A DNA stretch of 64,000 bases, taken from positions 6,962,501 through 7,026,500 of the forward strand of contig NZ_RJKL01000001.1 of the NCBI RefSeq assembly GCF_003751945.1. The letters are read 5' to 3'. Position numbers and translations under genes: made by a program. Shown here in pieces: positions 8,851-16,468 of the stretch. The notes under the pieces are model-generated. The model did no database searches. It worked only from the letters and a program-made list of their open reading frames with translations, and was not told the origin of the DNA. The stretch is from Couchioplanes caeruleus. GTDB lineage: Bacteria; Actinomycetota; Actinomycetes; Mycobacteriales; Micromonosporaceae. Each line of letters opens with the position of its first letter. Within the stretch, counting starts at the first letter, position 1.

Positions 8851-10599
8851 GTGCTGGAGGAACTGCGGATCACCGGGCTCGGCGTCATCGACGACACGAC
8901 GCTGAGGCTGACCACGGGCATGAACGCCATCACCGGTGAGACCGGCGCGGGCAAGACGATGGTCGTGACCGGGCTGGGGTTGCTCTTCGGCGGCCGGGCC
9001 GACGCCGGGCGGGTGCGCGCCGACCCGGGCCGGGCGGTCGTCGAGGGCCGGCTGCGCCTCGAGGGGCACCTCGCCGGCGCGGTGCAGGCGCGCATCGTCG
9101 ATGCGGGCGCGGAGGTCGACGACGACGGCTCGGTGCTGTTGAGCCGCACGGTGACGATCGAGGGCCGCTCGCGGGCGCACGTCGGCGGGCGGGGCATGCC
9201 GGTCGCGATGCTCGGCGAGGTGGGCGAGCAGGTCGTCGCGGTGCACGGGCAGTCCGACCAGTTGCGCCTGCTGCGCCCGGCCGAGCAGCGCGCCGCGCTG
9301 GACCGCTACGCCGGCCCTGAGCACGAGAAGCTGCTGGAGACCTACCGCCAGGGCTACACGCAGTGGCGGGCGGTGGTCGACGACCTCGCCGACCGGCGCC
9401 GGCACGCCCGGGAGCGCAGCCAGGAGGCCGATCTGCTCAAGCTCGGTCTCGACGAGATCAGCCGGGTGGACCCGCAGCCGGGCGAGGACGATGAGCTGCG
9501 CGCCGAGGTGCAGCGGCTGGAGCACGCCGAGGGCCTGCGGACGGCCGCGGCGCTGGCGGCACAGGCCCTGGCCGGTGGCGTGGAGGCGGCCGACGAGACC
9601 CCGGACGCGACGCAGTTGCTGGGCACCGCCCGGCGGACCCTGGAGGCGCAGTCCGGGGTGGACCCGGCGCTGAGCGAGCTCGCCGCCCGGGTGGAGGAGG
9701 CGGCCACGCTGGTCGGCGACGTGTCCGCCGAGCTGTCGGCCTATCTCGACCGGCTCGACGCCGACCCGGCGCGGCTGGAGGCGATCTATGAGCGCCGCGC
9801 CGCGCTGCGGGCGCTGACCCGCAAGTACGCCGACGACGTCGACGGGGTCATCGCCTGGGCCGACCACGCCCGCACGCGCCTCGCCGCCCTGGACACCTCT
9901 GACGAGCTGCTGGAGGAGCTCGACAAGGAGCGGGCGCGTCTCGCCGGGCACGTCGCCGAGCTGGCCGCACGGCTGACCGCCGCCCGGGCCGAGGCCGCCG
10001 GGCGCTTCGCCGCCCAGGTCAGCGTCGAGCTCGCCGGCCTGGCGATGCCGCACTCCCGGGTGGAGATCGCGGTGTTGCCGCGTGGCGCCGGGCGCGACGA
10101 GCCCTCCATCGACGGACTCGCGGTGGGGCCGGACGGCGCCGACGAGATCGAGCTGCGCCTGATCGCGCATCCCGGTGCCCCCGCGCTGCCGTTGCAGAAG
10201 GGCGCATCCGGCGGCGAGTTGTCGCGCGTCATGCTGGCGATCGAGGTGGTCTTCGCCGGGGCGGGCGGCCCGCCGACGCTGGTCTTCGACGAGGTCGACG
10301 CCGGCGTGGGCGGCCAGGCGGCCGTGGAGATCGGGCGCCGGCTGGCCCGGCTGGCCCGCACCCACCAGGTGCTGGTCGTCACCCACCTGCCCCAGGTGGC
10401 CGCGTTCGCCGACCGGCATCTGGTCGTGGCCAAGGACACCGGTGGCGCGATCACGACCAGCGGCGTCCGGATCGTCGAGGAGACCGAGAGGGCCCGCGAG
10501 CTGGCCCGGATGCTCGCCGGCCTGCCCGATTCCGACCTGGGCATCGCGCACGCGGAGGAGCTGCTGGCGGTGGCGGAGCGGGAGAAGCACGGCGGGTGA
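8851..10599 (+). CDS. recN: DNA repair protein RecN
   Basis: A 582-aa SMC-like ATPase of double-strand break repair. The N-terminal head has the Walker A sequence GETGAGKT near residue 30. Coiled-coil segments rich in Glu/Arg/Ala span about 160-370. The C-terminal head carries the ABC signature SGGELSRVMLAIE and Walker B LVFDEVDAGVGG. The GTG at 8851 is preferred over an upstream in-frame TTG at 8821 because translation then begins VLEELRITGLG, as in the family, and because the TTG lies inside the promoter motif. No ribosome site is needed if the mRNA is leaderless. Confidence 0.95.
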   Translation: MLEELRITGLGVIDDTTLRLTTGMNAITGETGAGKTMVVTGLGLLFGGRADAGRVRADPGRAVVEGRLRLEGHLAGAVQARIVDAGAEVDDDGSVLLSRTVTIEGRSRAHVGGRGMPVAMLGEVGEQVVAVHGQSDQLRLLRPAEQRAALDRYAGPEHEKLLETYRQGYTQWRAVVDDLADRRRHARERSQEADLLKLGLDEISRVDPQPGEDDELRAEVQRLEHAEGLRTAAALAAQALAGGVEAADETPDATQLLGTARRTLEAQSGVDPALSELAARVEEAATLVGDVSAELSAYLDRLDADPARLEAIYERRAALRALTRKYADDVDGVIAWADHARTRLAALDTSDELLEELDKERARLAGHVAELAARLTAARAEAAGRFAAQVSVELAGLAMPHSRVEIAVLPRGAGRDEPSIDGLAVGPDGADEIELRLIAHPGAPALPLQKGASGGELSRVMLAIEVVFAGAGGPPTLVFDEVDAGVGGQAAVEIGRRLARLARTHQVLVVTHLPQVAAFADRHLVVAKDTGGAITTSGVRIVEETERARELARMLAGLPDSDLGIAHAEELLAVAEREKHGG

Positions 10600-10673
10600 T
10601 TTGCCCCTTTCCCGGGGTGACCTTGTGCATGTCGCGTACGAGCGGGTCGATCGGGCATGTCAGGATGGCCGGG

Positions 10674-11852
10674 ATGCGACTTCCCACCTTGCGCCGGACC
10701 CGGAGCGTCGAACCCGGGGCTGTAGCCGGCACCGCTCGTCTCGACCGCCGGACCAAGCGTCTGGTCGGCCGGTTGCGCCCCGGTGACATCGCCGTCATCG
10801 ACCACGTCGACATCGACCGGGTCGCCGCCGACTCGCTGGTCGCCGTCGGCGTCGCGGCCGTGCTCAACGTCAAGCCGTCGATCTCCGGGCGCTATCCGAA
10901 CCTGGGCCCCGAGGTGCTGGTCCAGGCCGGGATCGTGCTCATCGACAACCTCGGCGAGGAGATCTTCGACCGGATCAGCGAGGGTGACGTGGTCAGCCTC
11001 GACAACGACACGGTGCTGCTCGGCGGCGAGACCGTGGCCTCCGGCCTGCGCCAGGACGCCGAAAGCGTCGCCAAGGCGATGGCCGACGCCCGCGAGGGGC
11101 TGTCGGTGCAGCTCGAGGCGTTCGCCGCGAACACCATGGACTACCTCAAGCAGGAGCGCGACCTGCTGCTCGACGGCGTCGGCGTGCCGGATGTGGAGAC
11201 CCGCATCGCCGGGCGGCACGTGCTCATCGTCGTGCGCGGCTACGACTACAAGGCCGACCTGGACGTGCTGCGCCCGTACATCCGGGAGTTCAAGCCGGTG
11301 CTGATCGGGGTCGACGGCGGCGCCGACGCGCTGGTCGAGTCCGGCTACACCCCAGACATGATCATCGGCGACATGGACTCGGTCACCGACGACGTGCTGC
11401 GCTGCGGCGCCGAGGTCATCGTGCACGCCTATCCGGACGGGCGGGCGCCCGGTCTCGCCCGGGTGCACGGGCTCGGCGTGGCGGCCACCACCTTCCCCGC
11501 GGCGGCCACCAGCGAGGACCTCGCCATGCTGCTCGCCGACGAGAAGGGCGCCTCCCTGATCGTCGCCGTCGGCACCCACGCCAACCTTGTCGAGTTCCTC
11601 GACAAGGGACGCGGTGGCATGGCCTCGACCTTCCTGACCCGGCTCAAGGTCGGCGGCAAGCTGGTCGACGCCAAGGGGGTCAGCCGCCTCTACAAGCAGA
11701 ACATCTCCGGTTCGGCGCTGCTGCTGCTGGTGCTCTCCGCGATCGCGGCGATGACCTCGGCGGTGGCCGTGTCGACCGTGGGGAAGGCCTACCTGTCCGT
11801 GATGTCCGAGTGGTGGAACAATCTGGTCTTCCAGTTAGGACAGCTTTTCTGA
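10674..11852 (+). CDS. steA: SteA-like putative cytokinetic ring protein
   Basis: A 392-aa protein with a thiamin-pyrophosphokinase-like core (YKADLDVLRPYIREFKP, IGVDGGADALVE, MIIGDMDSVTDDVLRCG) and a C-terminal transmembrane segment around residues 345-370 (GSALLLLVLSAIAAMTSAVAV). In Corynebacterium glutamicum the homologue SteA acts with SteB at the division septum to control peptidoglycan hydrolysis. The next gene here is the SteB homologue, supporting the call. The ATG at 10674 gives the family-typical start MRLPTLRRTR. Enzymatic TPK activity is not expected from context. Confidence 0.87.
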   Translation: MRLPTLRRTRSVEPGAVAGTARLDRRTKRLVGRLRPGDIAVIDHVDIDRVAADSLVAVGVAAVLNVKPSISGRYPNLGPEVLVQAGIVLIDNLGEEIFDRISEGDVVSLDNDTVLLGGETVASGLRQDAESVAKAMADAREGLSVQLEAFAANTMDYLKQERDLLLDGVGVPDVETRIAGRHVLIVVRGYDYKADLDVLRPYIREFKPVLIGVDGGADALVESGYTPDMIIGDMDSVTDDVLRCGAEVIVHAYPDGRAPGLARVHGLGVAATTFPAAATSEDLAMLLADEKGASLIVAVGTHANLVEFLDKGRGGMASTFLTRLKVGGKLVDAKGVSRLYKQNISGSALLLLVLSAIAAMTSAVAVSTVGKAYLSVMSEWWNNLVFQLGQLF

Positions 11853-11880
11853 TCGGCGATACGGACCAAGAGGCTTTGGT

Positions 11881-12804
11881 GTGATCAATTTCCGGTACCA
11901 CGTGGTGTCGCTCACCGCGGTCTTCCTCGCGCTCGCCATCGGGCTGGTGGTGGGCACCGCCGCGCTCAACGGGCCGGCGGCCGACCTCCTCAAGGACCGC
12001 GTCGACGCGCTGAGCAAGGACAACAGCAACTACCGCGAGCAGGCCAACCAGTATCGCGAGGAGCTCAACCGCAGCGAGGAGTTCGCCACCGAGGTGGCCC
12101 CGGCGCTGCTCGGCGGCAAGCTCGCCGGTCGCAAGATCGTCGTCGTGGTGCTGCCCAGCGGCAAGGACCACGCCGAGGGCGTGACCTCGATGCTGAAGGC
12201 CACCGGTGCCACGATCACCGGCCAGGTGACGGTGCAGGACAAGTTCCTCGACCCGGCGAACGCCACCGAGTTGCTCGAGCTGACCGAGAAGGCGCCCCGC
12301 CCGACGGTCTCCATCGAGGGACTGCCGCACAACATCGACGCCGTGGAGACCGCCAGCGCCCTGCTCGCCCGGGCGCTGCTGCTGAAGACGGACGCCGTCG
12401 CCGAGCAGGACCTGACCGCGGTGCTGTCCGCGTACACGACACTGGGCTATCTCGGAGTGACCGACGACATAGTGCCGGGCGCGGAGGCGACCGTGGTCGT
12501 GTCCGGCCTGCCGCCCGTCGATCGGGAGGCGGGCAAGAAGAACCAGAACGCGGTCACCCTGACCAACCAGTTCGTCAACAACCGGCCCCTGGTGGTGGCG
12601 GGCAACGGCACCCAGGACGGCAACCTCGTCGCCGAGGTGCGTGGCGATCCGACGCTGGTCACGAAGGTCTCCACGGTGGACAACGCGAGCACCGCCCAGG
12701 GGCAGCTCGCGACCGCCCTGACCGCGATCGAGCGGATCGCGGCCGGCAAGGTCGGTCAGTACGGCCTGAACGGCGCCTCCCGGGTCCCCAAAGCCGCGAG
12801 CTGA
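11881..12804 (+). CDS. steB: SteB/MctB-type envelope protein
   Basis: A 307-aa protein with an N-terminal membrane anchor (residues about 8-30, VVSLTAVFLALAIGLVVGTAA), a coiled coil (residues 38-70, LKDRVDALSKDNSNYREQ) and an extracytoplasmic domain. It belongs to the family called MctB or copper transporter in mycobacteria and SteB in corynebacteria. The conserved N-terminus INFRYHVVSLTAVFLALAIG is clear. The GTG start lies 28 bp after steA. A copper role is an annotation tradition; the septal role fits the neighbouring gene better. Confidence 0.88.
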   Translation: MINFRYHVVSLTAVFLALAIGLVVGTAALNGPAADLLKDRVDALSKDNSNYREQANQYREELNRSEEFATEVAPALLGGKLAGRKIVVVVLPSGKDHAEGVTSMLKATGATITGQVTVQDKFLDPANATELLELTEKAPRPTVSIEGLPHNIDAVETASALLARALLLKTDAVAEQDLTAVLSAYTTLGYLGVTDDIVPGAEATVVVSGLPPVDREAGKKNQNAVTLTNQFVNNRPLVVAGNGTQDGNLVAEVRGDPTLVTKVSTVDNASTAQGQLATALTAIERIAAGKVGQYGLNGASRVPKAAS

Positions 12805-12909
12805 CGCCGCGGCCCGCCCGAGAGTCGCGGGCCGGTTCCGCGCGGGCAAGTCCTAGACTCAGCGGTCGGCCGCCGCGGGAGCGGCCCCGCGAGTCAGGAG
12901 AGCAGACGC

Positions 12910-13770
12910 ATGGCCAGCAGGATGACGTCGTCCGGCCTCGGTGCGCTCGCCGCCCGGGCCGCGCTGGCCTGGATCCGCCGGGATCCGCGCTCCGGCGAGC
13001 TGGACCGCACCAACTTCCACGGCCGCACGGTCTCGCTGGCGGGTGGGCCCGCGCTGGCGGCCGGTGCCACCCTGGGCGCCGCCGCGGGCGCGCCCAGCGC
13101 CGTCGCCGCCGCGGCCGCGATCACCGCAGGGGTGACCGGCGGAGCGGTCGGCTTCTACGACGACGTCGTCGGCAACCGCCCGGAGCAGAAGTCCGCCAAG
13201 GGCTTCCGGGGCCACCTGGGCGCGCTGCGCGAGGGGCGGGTCACCAGCGGCCTCGTCAAGATCGCCGGCGTGGGCGCGGCCGGGCTGGCCGCCGCCGCCC
13301 TGCTGGCCCGCGACCCGAGCGTGCGCGCCCACCCGGCACGGCAGCGGGCCGGTGCGGTGCGCCGCACGGCCGACGTGCTGCTGGGCGCCGGGGTCGTCGC
13401 GGGCACGGCGAACCTGCTCAACCTGCTCGACCTGCGTCCCGGCCGGGCGATCAAGGCCGCCACCGTCATCGGCACGCCGCTGGTCGCCGGCCGCGGCGGG
13501 GCGCTGACCGCCGGCACGCTGGGCGCGGGCGTGGGTCTGCTGCCCGCCGACCTCGGCGAGGAGATCATGCTCGGCGACGCGGGCGCCAACGCCCTCGGCG
13601 CCCTGCTCGGCGTCGCTCTGGCCGCTCGGACCGGACCGGCCGGGCGGGCGCTGGCGCTCGCGGTGCTCGCCGGGCTGACCGCGGCCAGCGAGAAGGTCAG
13701 CTTCACGCGGGTCATCCAGGACACGCCGGGGCTGCGCGAATTCGACGCGCTCGGCCGCCGGGCTCCGTGA
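12910..13770 (+). CDS. MraY/WecA-like polyprenyl-phosphate sugar-1-P transferase homologue
   Basis: A 286-aa, alanine-rich polytopic membrane protein. It carries family signatures: GFYDDVVGNR (the DDxxG-type acidic motif near residue 80), NLLDLRPGRA, and LGDAGANALGALLG, equivalent to the GDxGs site of MraY/WecA. It is shorter than MraY (about 320-360 aa), so it may be a reduced or specialised member. AGGAG lies upstream of the ATG. It overlaps murJ by GTGA. Context with murJ and a glycosyltransferase suggests lipid-linked cell-surface glycan synthesis; the substrate is unknown. Confidence 0.72.
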   Translation: MASRMTSSGLGALAARAALAWIRRDPRSGELDRTNFHGRTVSLAGGPALAAGATLGAAAGAPSAVAAAAAITAGVTGGAVGFYDDVVGNRPEQKSAKGFRGHLGALREGRVTSGLVKIAGVGAAGLAAAALLARDPSVRAHPARQRAGAVRRTADVLLGAGVVAGTANLLNLLDLRPGRAIKAATVIGTPLVAGRGGALTAGTLGAGVGLLPADLGEEIMLGDAGANALGALLGVALAARTGPAGRALALAVLAGLTAASEKVSFTRVIQDTPGLREFDALGRRAP

Positions 13771-15341
13771 CCTCGGCCCGCATCCGCGCGGGGGTGGCGG
13801 GTGCCGCCACCGTCATCGCGGTCCTGACGATCCTCGCCCGGATCGCCGGCTTCGGCCGTATGTTCGTCTTCCTGCGGACGGTCGGCAAGGACGGGCTCGC
13901 CAACGTCTACACCGCTGCCAACTCCATCCCCAACATCGTCTTCGAGCTCGTCGCGGGTGGCGCCCTGGCCAGCCTCGTGGTGCCGCTGATCGCCGGGGCG
14001 GTCGAGGCGGGCGACCGGGAGCGGGTCGGCGCCGTCGCCTCGGCGCTGCTCACCCGGGTCCTGCTGCTGATGGTGCCGTTGGCGGTCCTGGTCGCCGTGC
14101 TCGCCGGCCCGATCGCGGGGCTGTTCGCCGTCCCGGCCGAGGGTCAGGAGGTGGCCGCGCGGATGCTGCGGATCTTCGCGCCGCAGCTCCCGCTCTACGG
14201 CGTCGGCATCGTGCTCACCGGCGTGCTTCAGGCCCACCACCGCTTCGCGTGGCCGGTGATCGCCCCGCTGCTGTCCAGTGTCACGGTGATGGGGGCGTAC
14301 CTGAGCTATGCCGTCGTCGACGGTGCCCGCAGCGACTTCGCCGGGCTGAGCGGCACCGGGGAGCTGATCCTGGCCGGCGGCACCACCCTGGGCGTGGTGG
14401 TGCTGGCGCTGTGCCTGCTCATCCCGCTGCGCAGGCTGCGGCTGCACTGGCGGCCCGTCTGGGGCTTCCCCGGGAACGAGGGGCGGCTGGCGCTGCGGCT
14501 GGGATGGGCCGGCGCGGTCACCGTCGGGGCTCAGCAGATCATGGTGTCGACCGTCACCATCCTGGCCGTCGACGGCCCGCTGGTGGTGTTCAACGCCGCG
14601 CAGACCGTGTTCCTGCTGCCCTGGGCGGTTCTCGCCGTCCCGCTGGCGACCGCGGTGTATCCGGGCCTGGCCGCGGCCGCCTCCCGCGGCGACGAGGCGG
14701 AGTACACCGCCTCGCTGGCCCGGACCGCACGGTCGGTGGTCCTGCTGGCCTGCCTCGGCGCGGCCGCGCTCGGCGCCGTGGCCTGGCCGGCGGCGCGCCT
14801 GATCGACGCGCCCGCCGCAGCGCCGGGCATCGTCGCGTTCGCTCCGGGACTGCTCGGCTACGCCCTCTTCGCGCTGCTCTCCCGTGCCCTCTACGCCCGC
14901 GGCGCAACGGCCGCCGCGGCGGCCGCCACCGCCGTCGGATGGGGAATCGCCGCGCTCGCCGCGATCGTGTTCTCCGCACGGCTCGCCGAGCGGCACGAGG
15001 TGGCCGGGCTCGGCGCCGCCAGCACCATCGGCATGTCCGTCATCGGACTGCTGCTGGTGCTGGGCGTACGCCGCCACGCCGGCCCAGAGGCGCTTTCCGG
15101 ACTGCTTCGCGTGAGCGTGGTGGGTATCGTGGCGGCGGTCGCGGCCGGCTTCGCCGGGTGGGGCGCCGCCGAGGGTGTGCGACAGGCGATCGGCGGCACC
15201 CCGGGAGTGTGGGGCAGCGTTCTGGAGGGCATGCTGGGCGGGGTCGTGGTCGCGGTCGTGTTCGCCGCCGTGGTGTATCCGCTCGACCGCCACGGCCTCC
15301 GATCGCTGGTCTCGAAGTTCACCGGGAGGGATCGCACGTGA
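13767..15341 (+). CDS. murJ: MurJ/MviN-family lipid flippase
   Basis: A 524-aa integral membrane protein with about 13-14 hydrophobic segments, of the MOP/MviN superfamily. The N-terminus (ILARIAGFGRMFVFLRTVG, followed by VYTAANSIPNIVFELVAGGAL) matches lipid II flippases, with the characteristic arginine-containing first helices. It lacks the long pseudokinase extension of mycobacterial MviN, so it may be a second MurJ-type flippase serving another lipid-linked glycan. It overlaps its neighbours at both ends. Confidence 0.86.
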   Translation: MTSARIRAGVAGAATVIAVLTILARIAGFGRMFVFLRTVGKDGLANVYTAANSIPNIVFELVAGGALASLVVPLIAGAVEAGDRERVGAVASALLTRVLLLMVPLAVLVAVLAGPIAGLFAVPAEGQEVAARMLRIFAPQLPLYGVGIVLTGVLQAHHRFAWPVIAPLLSSVTVMGAYLSYAVVDGARSDFAGLSGTGELILAGGTTLGVVVLALCLLIPLRRLRLHWRPVWGFPGNEGRLALRLGWAGAVTVGAQQIMVSTVTILAVDGPLVVFNAAQTVFLLPWAVLAVPLATAVYPGLAAAASRGDEAEYTASLARTARSVVLLACLGAAALGAVAWPAARLIDAPAAAPGIVAFAPGLLGYALFALLSRALYARGATAAAAAATAVGWGIAALAAIVFSARLAERHEVAGLGAASTIGMSVIGLLLVLGVRRHAGPEALSGLLRVSVVGIVAAVAAGFAGWGAAEGVRQAIGGTPGVWGSVLEGMLGGVVVAVVFAAVVYPLDRHGLRSLVSKFTGRDRT

Positions 15342-16468
15342 CGGACGCGGCGCAGGCGGCACCGTGGCAGGGCACGGTCGCGCTGGTGCTGGGCTCCAGC
15401 ACCGGCGGGGTCGGCCAGCACGTCTCCTCGCTCGCGCGCGGGCTGCTCGCGGCCGGGTGCGGGGTGCTGGTCTGCGGTCCCGCCGCCACCGACGAGCTGT
15501 TCGGCTTCTCCGCGGCCGGGGCCGGGTTCGCCCCGGTCGAGATCTCGGCGAACCCGGGCCCGCAGGACTCGGGCGCGATCCGCGCGCTGCGCCGGGCGCT
15601 GACCGGGCGCGAGCTCGGCGTGGTGCACGCACACGGCCTGCGGGCCGCGTTCGTCGCCGCCCTCGCCCGTCCGACCGCGCCGCTGGTCGTCACCTGGCAC
15701 AACGTCGTCCTGGCCCGGGGCCTGCGGGGCAGCGCCTCCGCACTGGTCGAGCGGATCGTGGCCCGTTCCGCCGCGCTGACGCTGGGTGCCTCTGAGGATC
15801 TGGTCGCGCGCGCCGAGTCGCTCGGGGCGCGCAACGCCCGGCTCGGTGCGGTCGCCGCGCCGGTCGGTGGCGCGCCGAAGCGCAGCCGCACCGCGGTCCG
15901 CGCCGAGTTCCGCGTCGCCCCGGACGTGCCGCTGATCCTCTCCGTGGGCCGGCTGCACCCGCAGAAGCGCTACGACGTGCTGGTGGAGGCCGCGGCCCGG
16001 TGGCGCGAGCTCGATCCCGCGCCGCTGACCGTCGTCGCGGGCAGCGGGCCCAGCTACATGATGCTGGCCCAGCGCGCCTCGGAACTGCACGCCCGGGTCC
16101 AGCTTCTCGGGCACCGCACCGACGTGCCCGACCTGCTCGCCGGCGCCGACCTCGCCGTGGTCACCAGCGACTGGGAGGCCCGGCAGTTGTTCGCCCAGGA
16201 GGCACTGCGCGCGGGCGTACCGCTGATCACCACGGCGGTGGGTGGGCTGCCCGGCCTGGTGGGCGACGCCGCGGTGCTCATACCGCCCGGTGACGTGGAC
16301 GCGCTCGACCGGGCCGTGCGGGAGATGATCGCCGATCCGGCCCGGCGTGCCGACTATGCCGCCCGCGGTCCCCGGCAGGCCGCCCGCTGGCCGACGGAGC
16401 AGGACACCATCGTCGACGTGCTGCGGGCCTACGCCTCGGTCACCCAGGTTCCGGCGGGCCAGGGGTGA
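15338..16468 (+). CDS. GT-B glycosyltransferase (family 4-like)
   Basis: A 376-aa GT-B fold enzyme. The N-terminal half has the acceptor-side loop GSSTGGVGQHVSSLARGL and VHAHGLRAAF. The C-terminal half has the nucleotide-sugar pattern SVGRLHPQKRYDVLVEA, LLGHRTDVPDLLAGADL and an E-rich site in SDWEARQLFAQEALRAGVP. It is cytoplasmic and expected to transfer a sugar to a lipid or glycan acceptor. The GTG start overlaps the murJ stop, and its own stop overlaps the next GTG, so this is one translationally coupled envelope unit. Confidence 0.86.
   Translation: MTDAAQAAPWQGTVALVLGSSTGGVGQHVSSLARGLLAAGCGVLVCGPAATDELFGFSAAGAGFAPVEISANPGPQDSGAIRALRRALTGRELGVVHAHGLRAAFVAALARPTAPLVVTWHNVVLARGLRGSASALVERIVARSAALTLGASEDLVARAESLGARNARLGAVAAPVGGAPKRSRTAVRAEFRVAPDVPLILSVGRLHPQKRYDVLVEAAARWRELDPAPLTVVAGSGPSYMMLAQRASELHARVQLLGHRTDVPDLLAGADLAVVTSDWEARQLFAQEALRAGVPLITTAVGGLPGLVGDAAVLIPPGDVDALDRAVREMIADPARRADYAARGPRQAARWPTEQDTIVDVLRAYASVTQVPAGQG

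Noticed and set aside
5794..10590. A 1598-codon open frame on the minus strand across tlyA, nadK and recN
   Set aside because: Antisense shadow of well-identified genes, typical of high-GC third-position bias.
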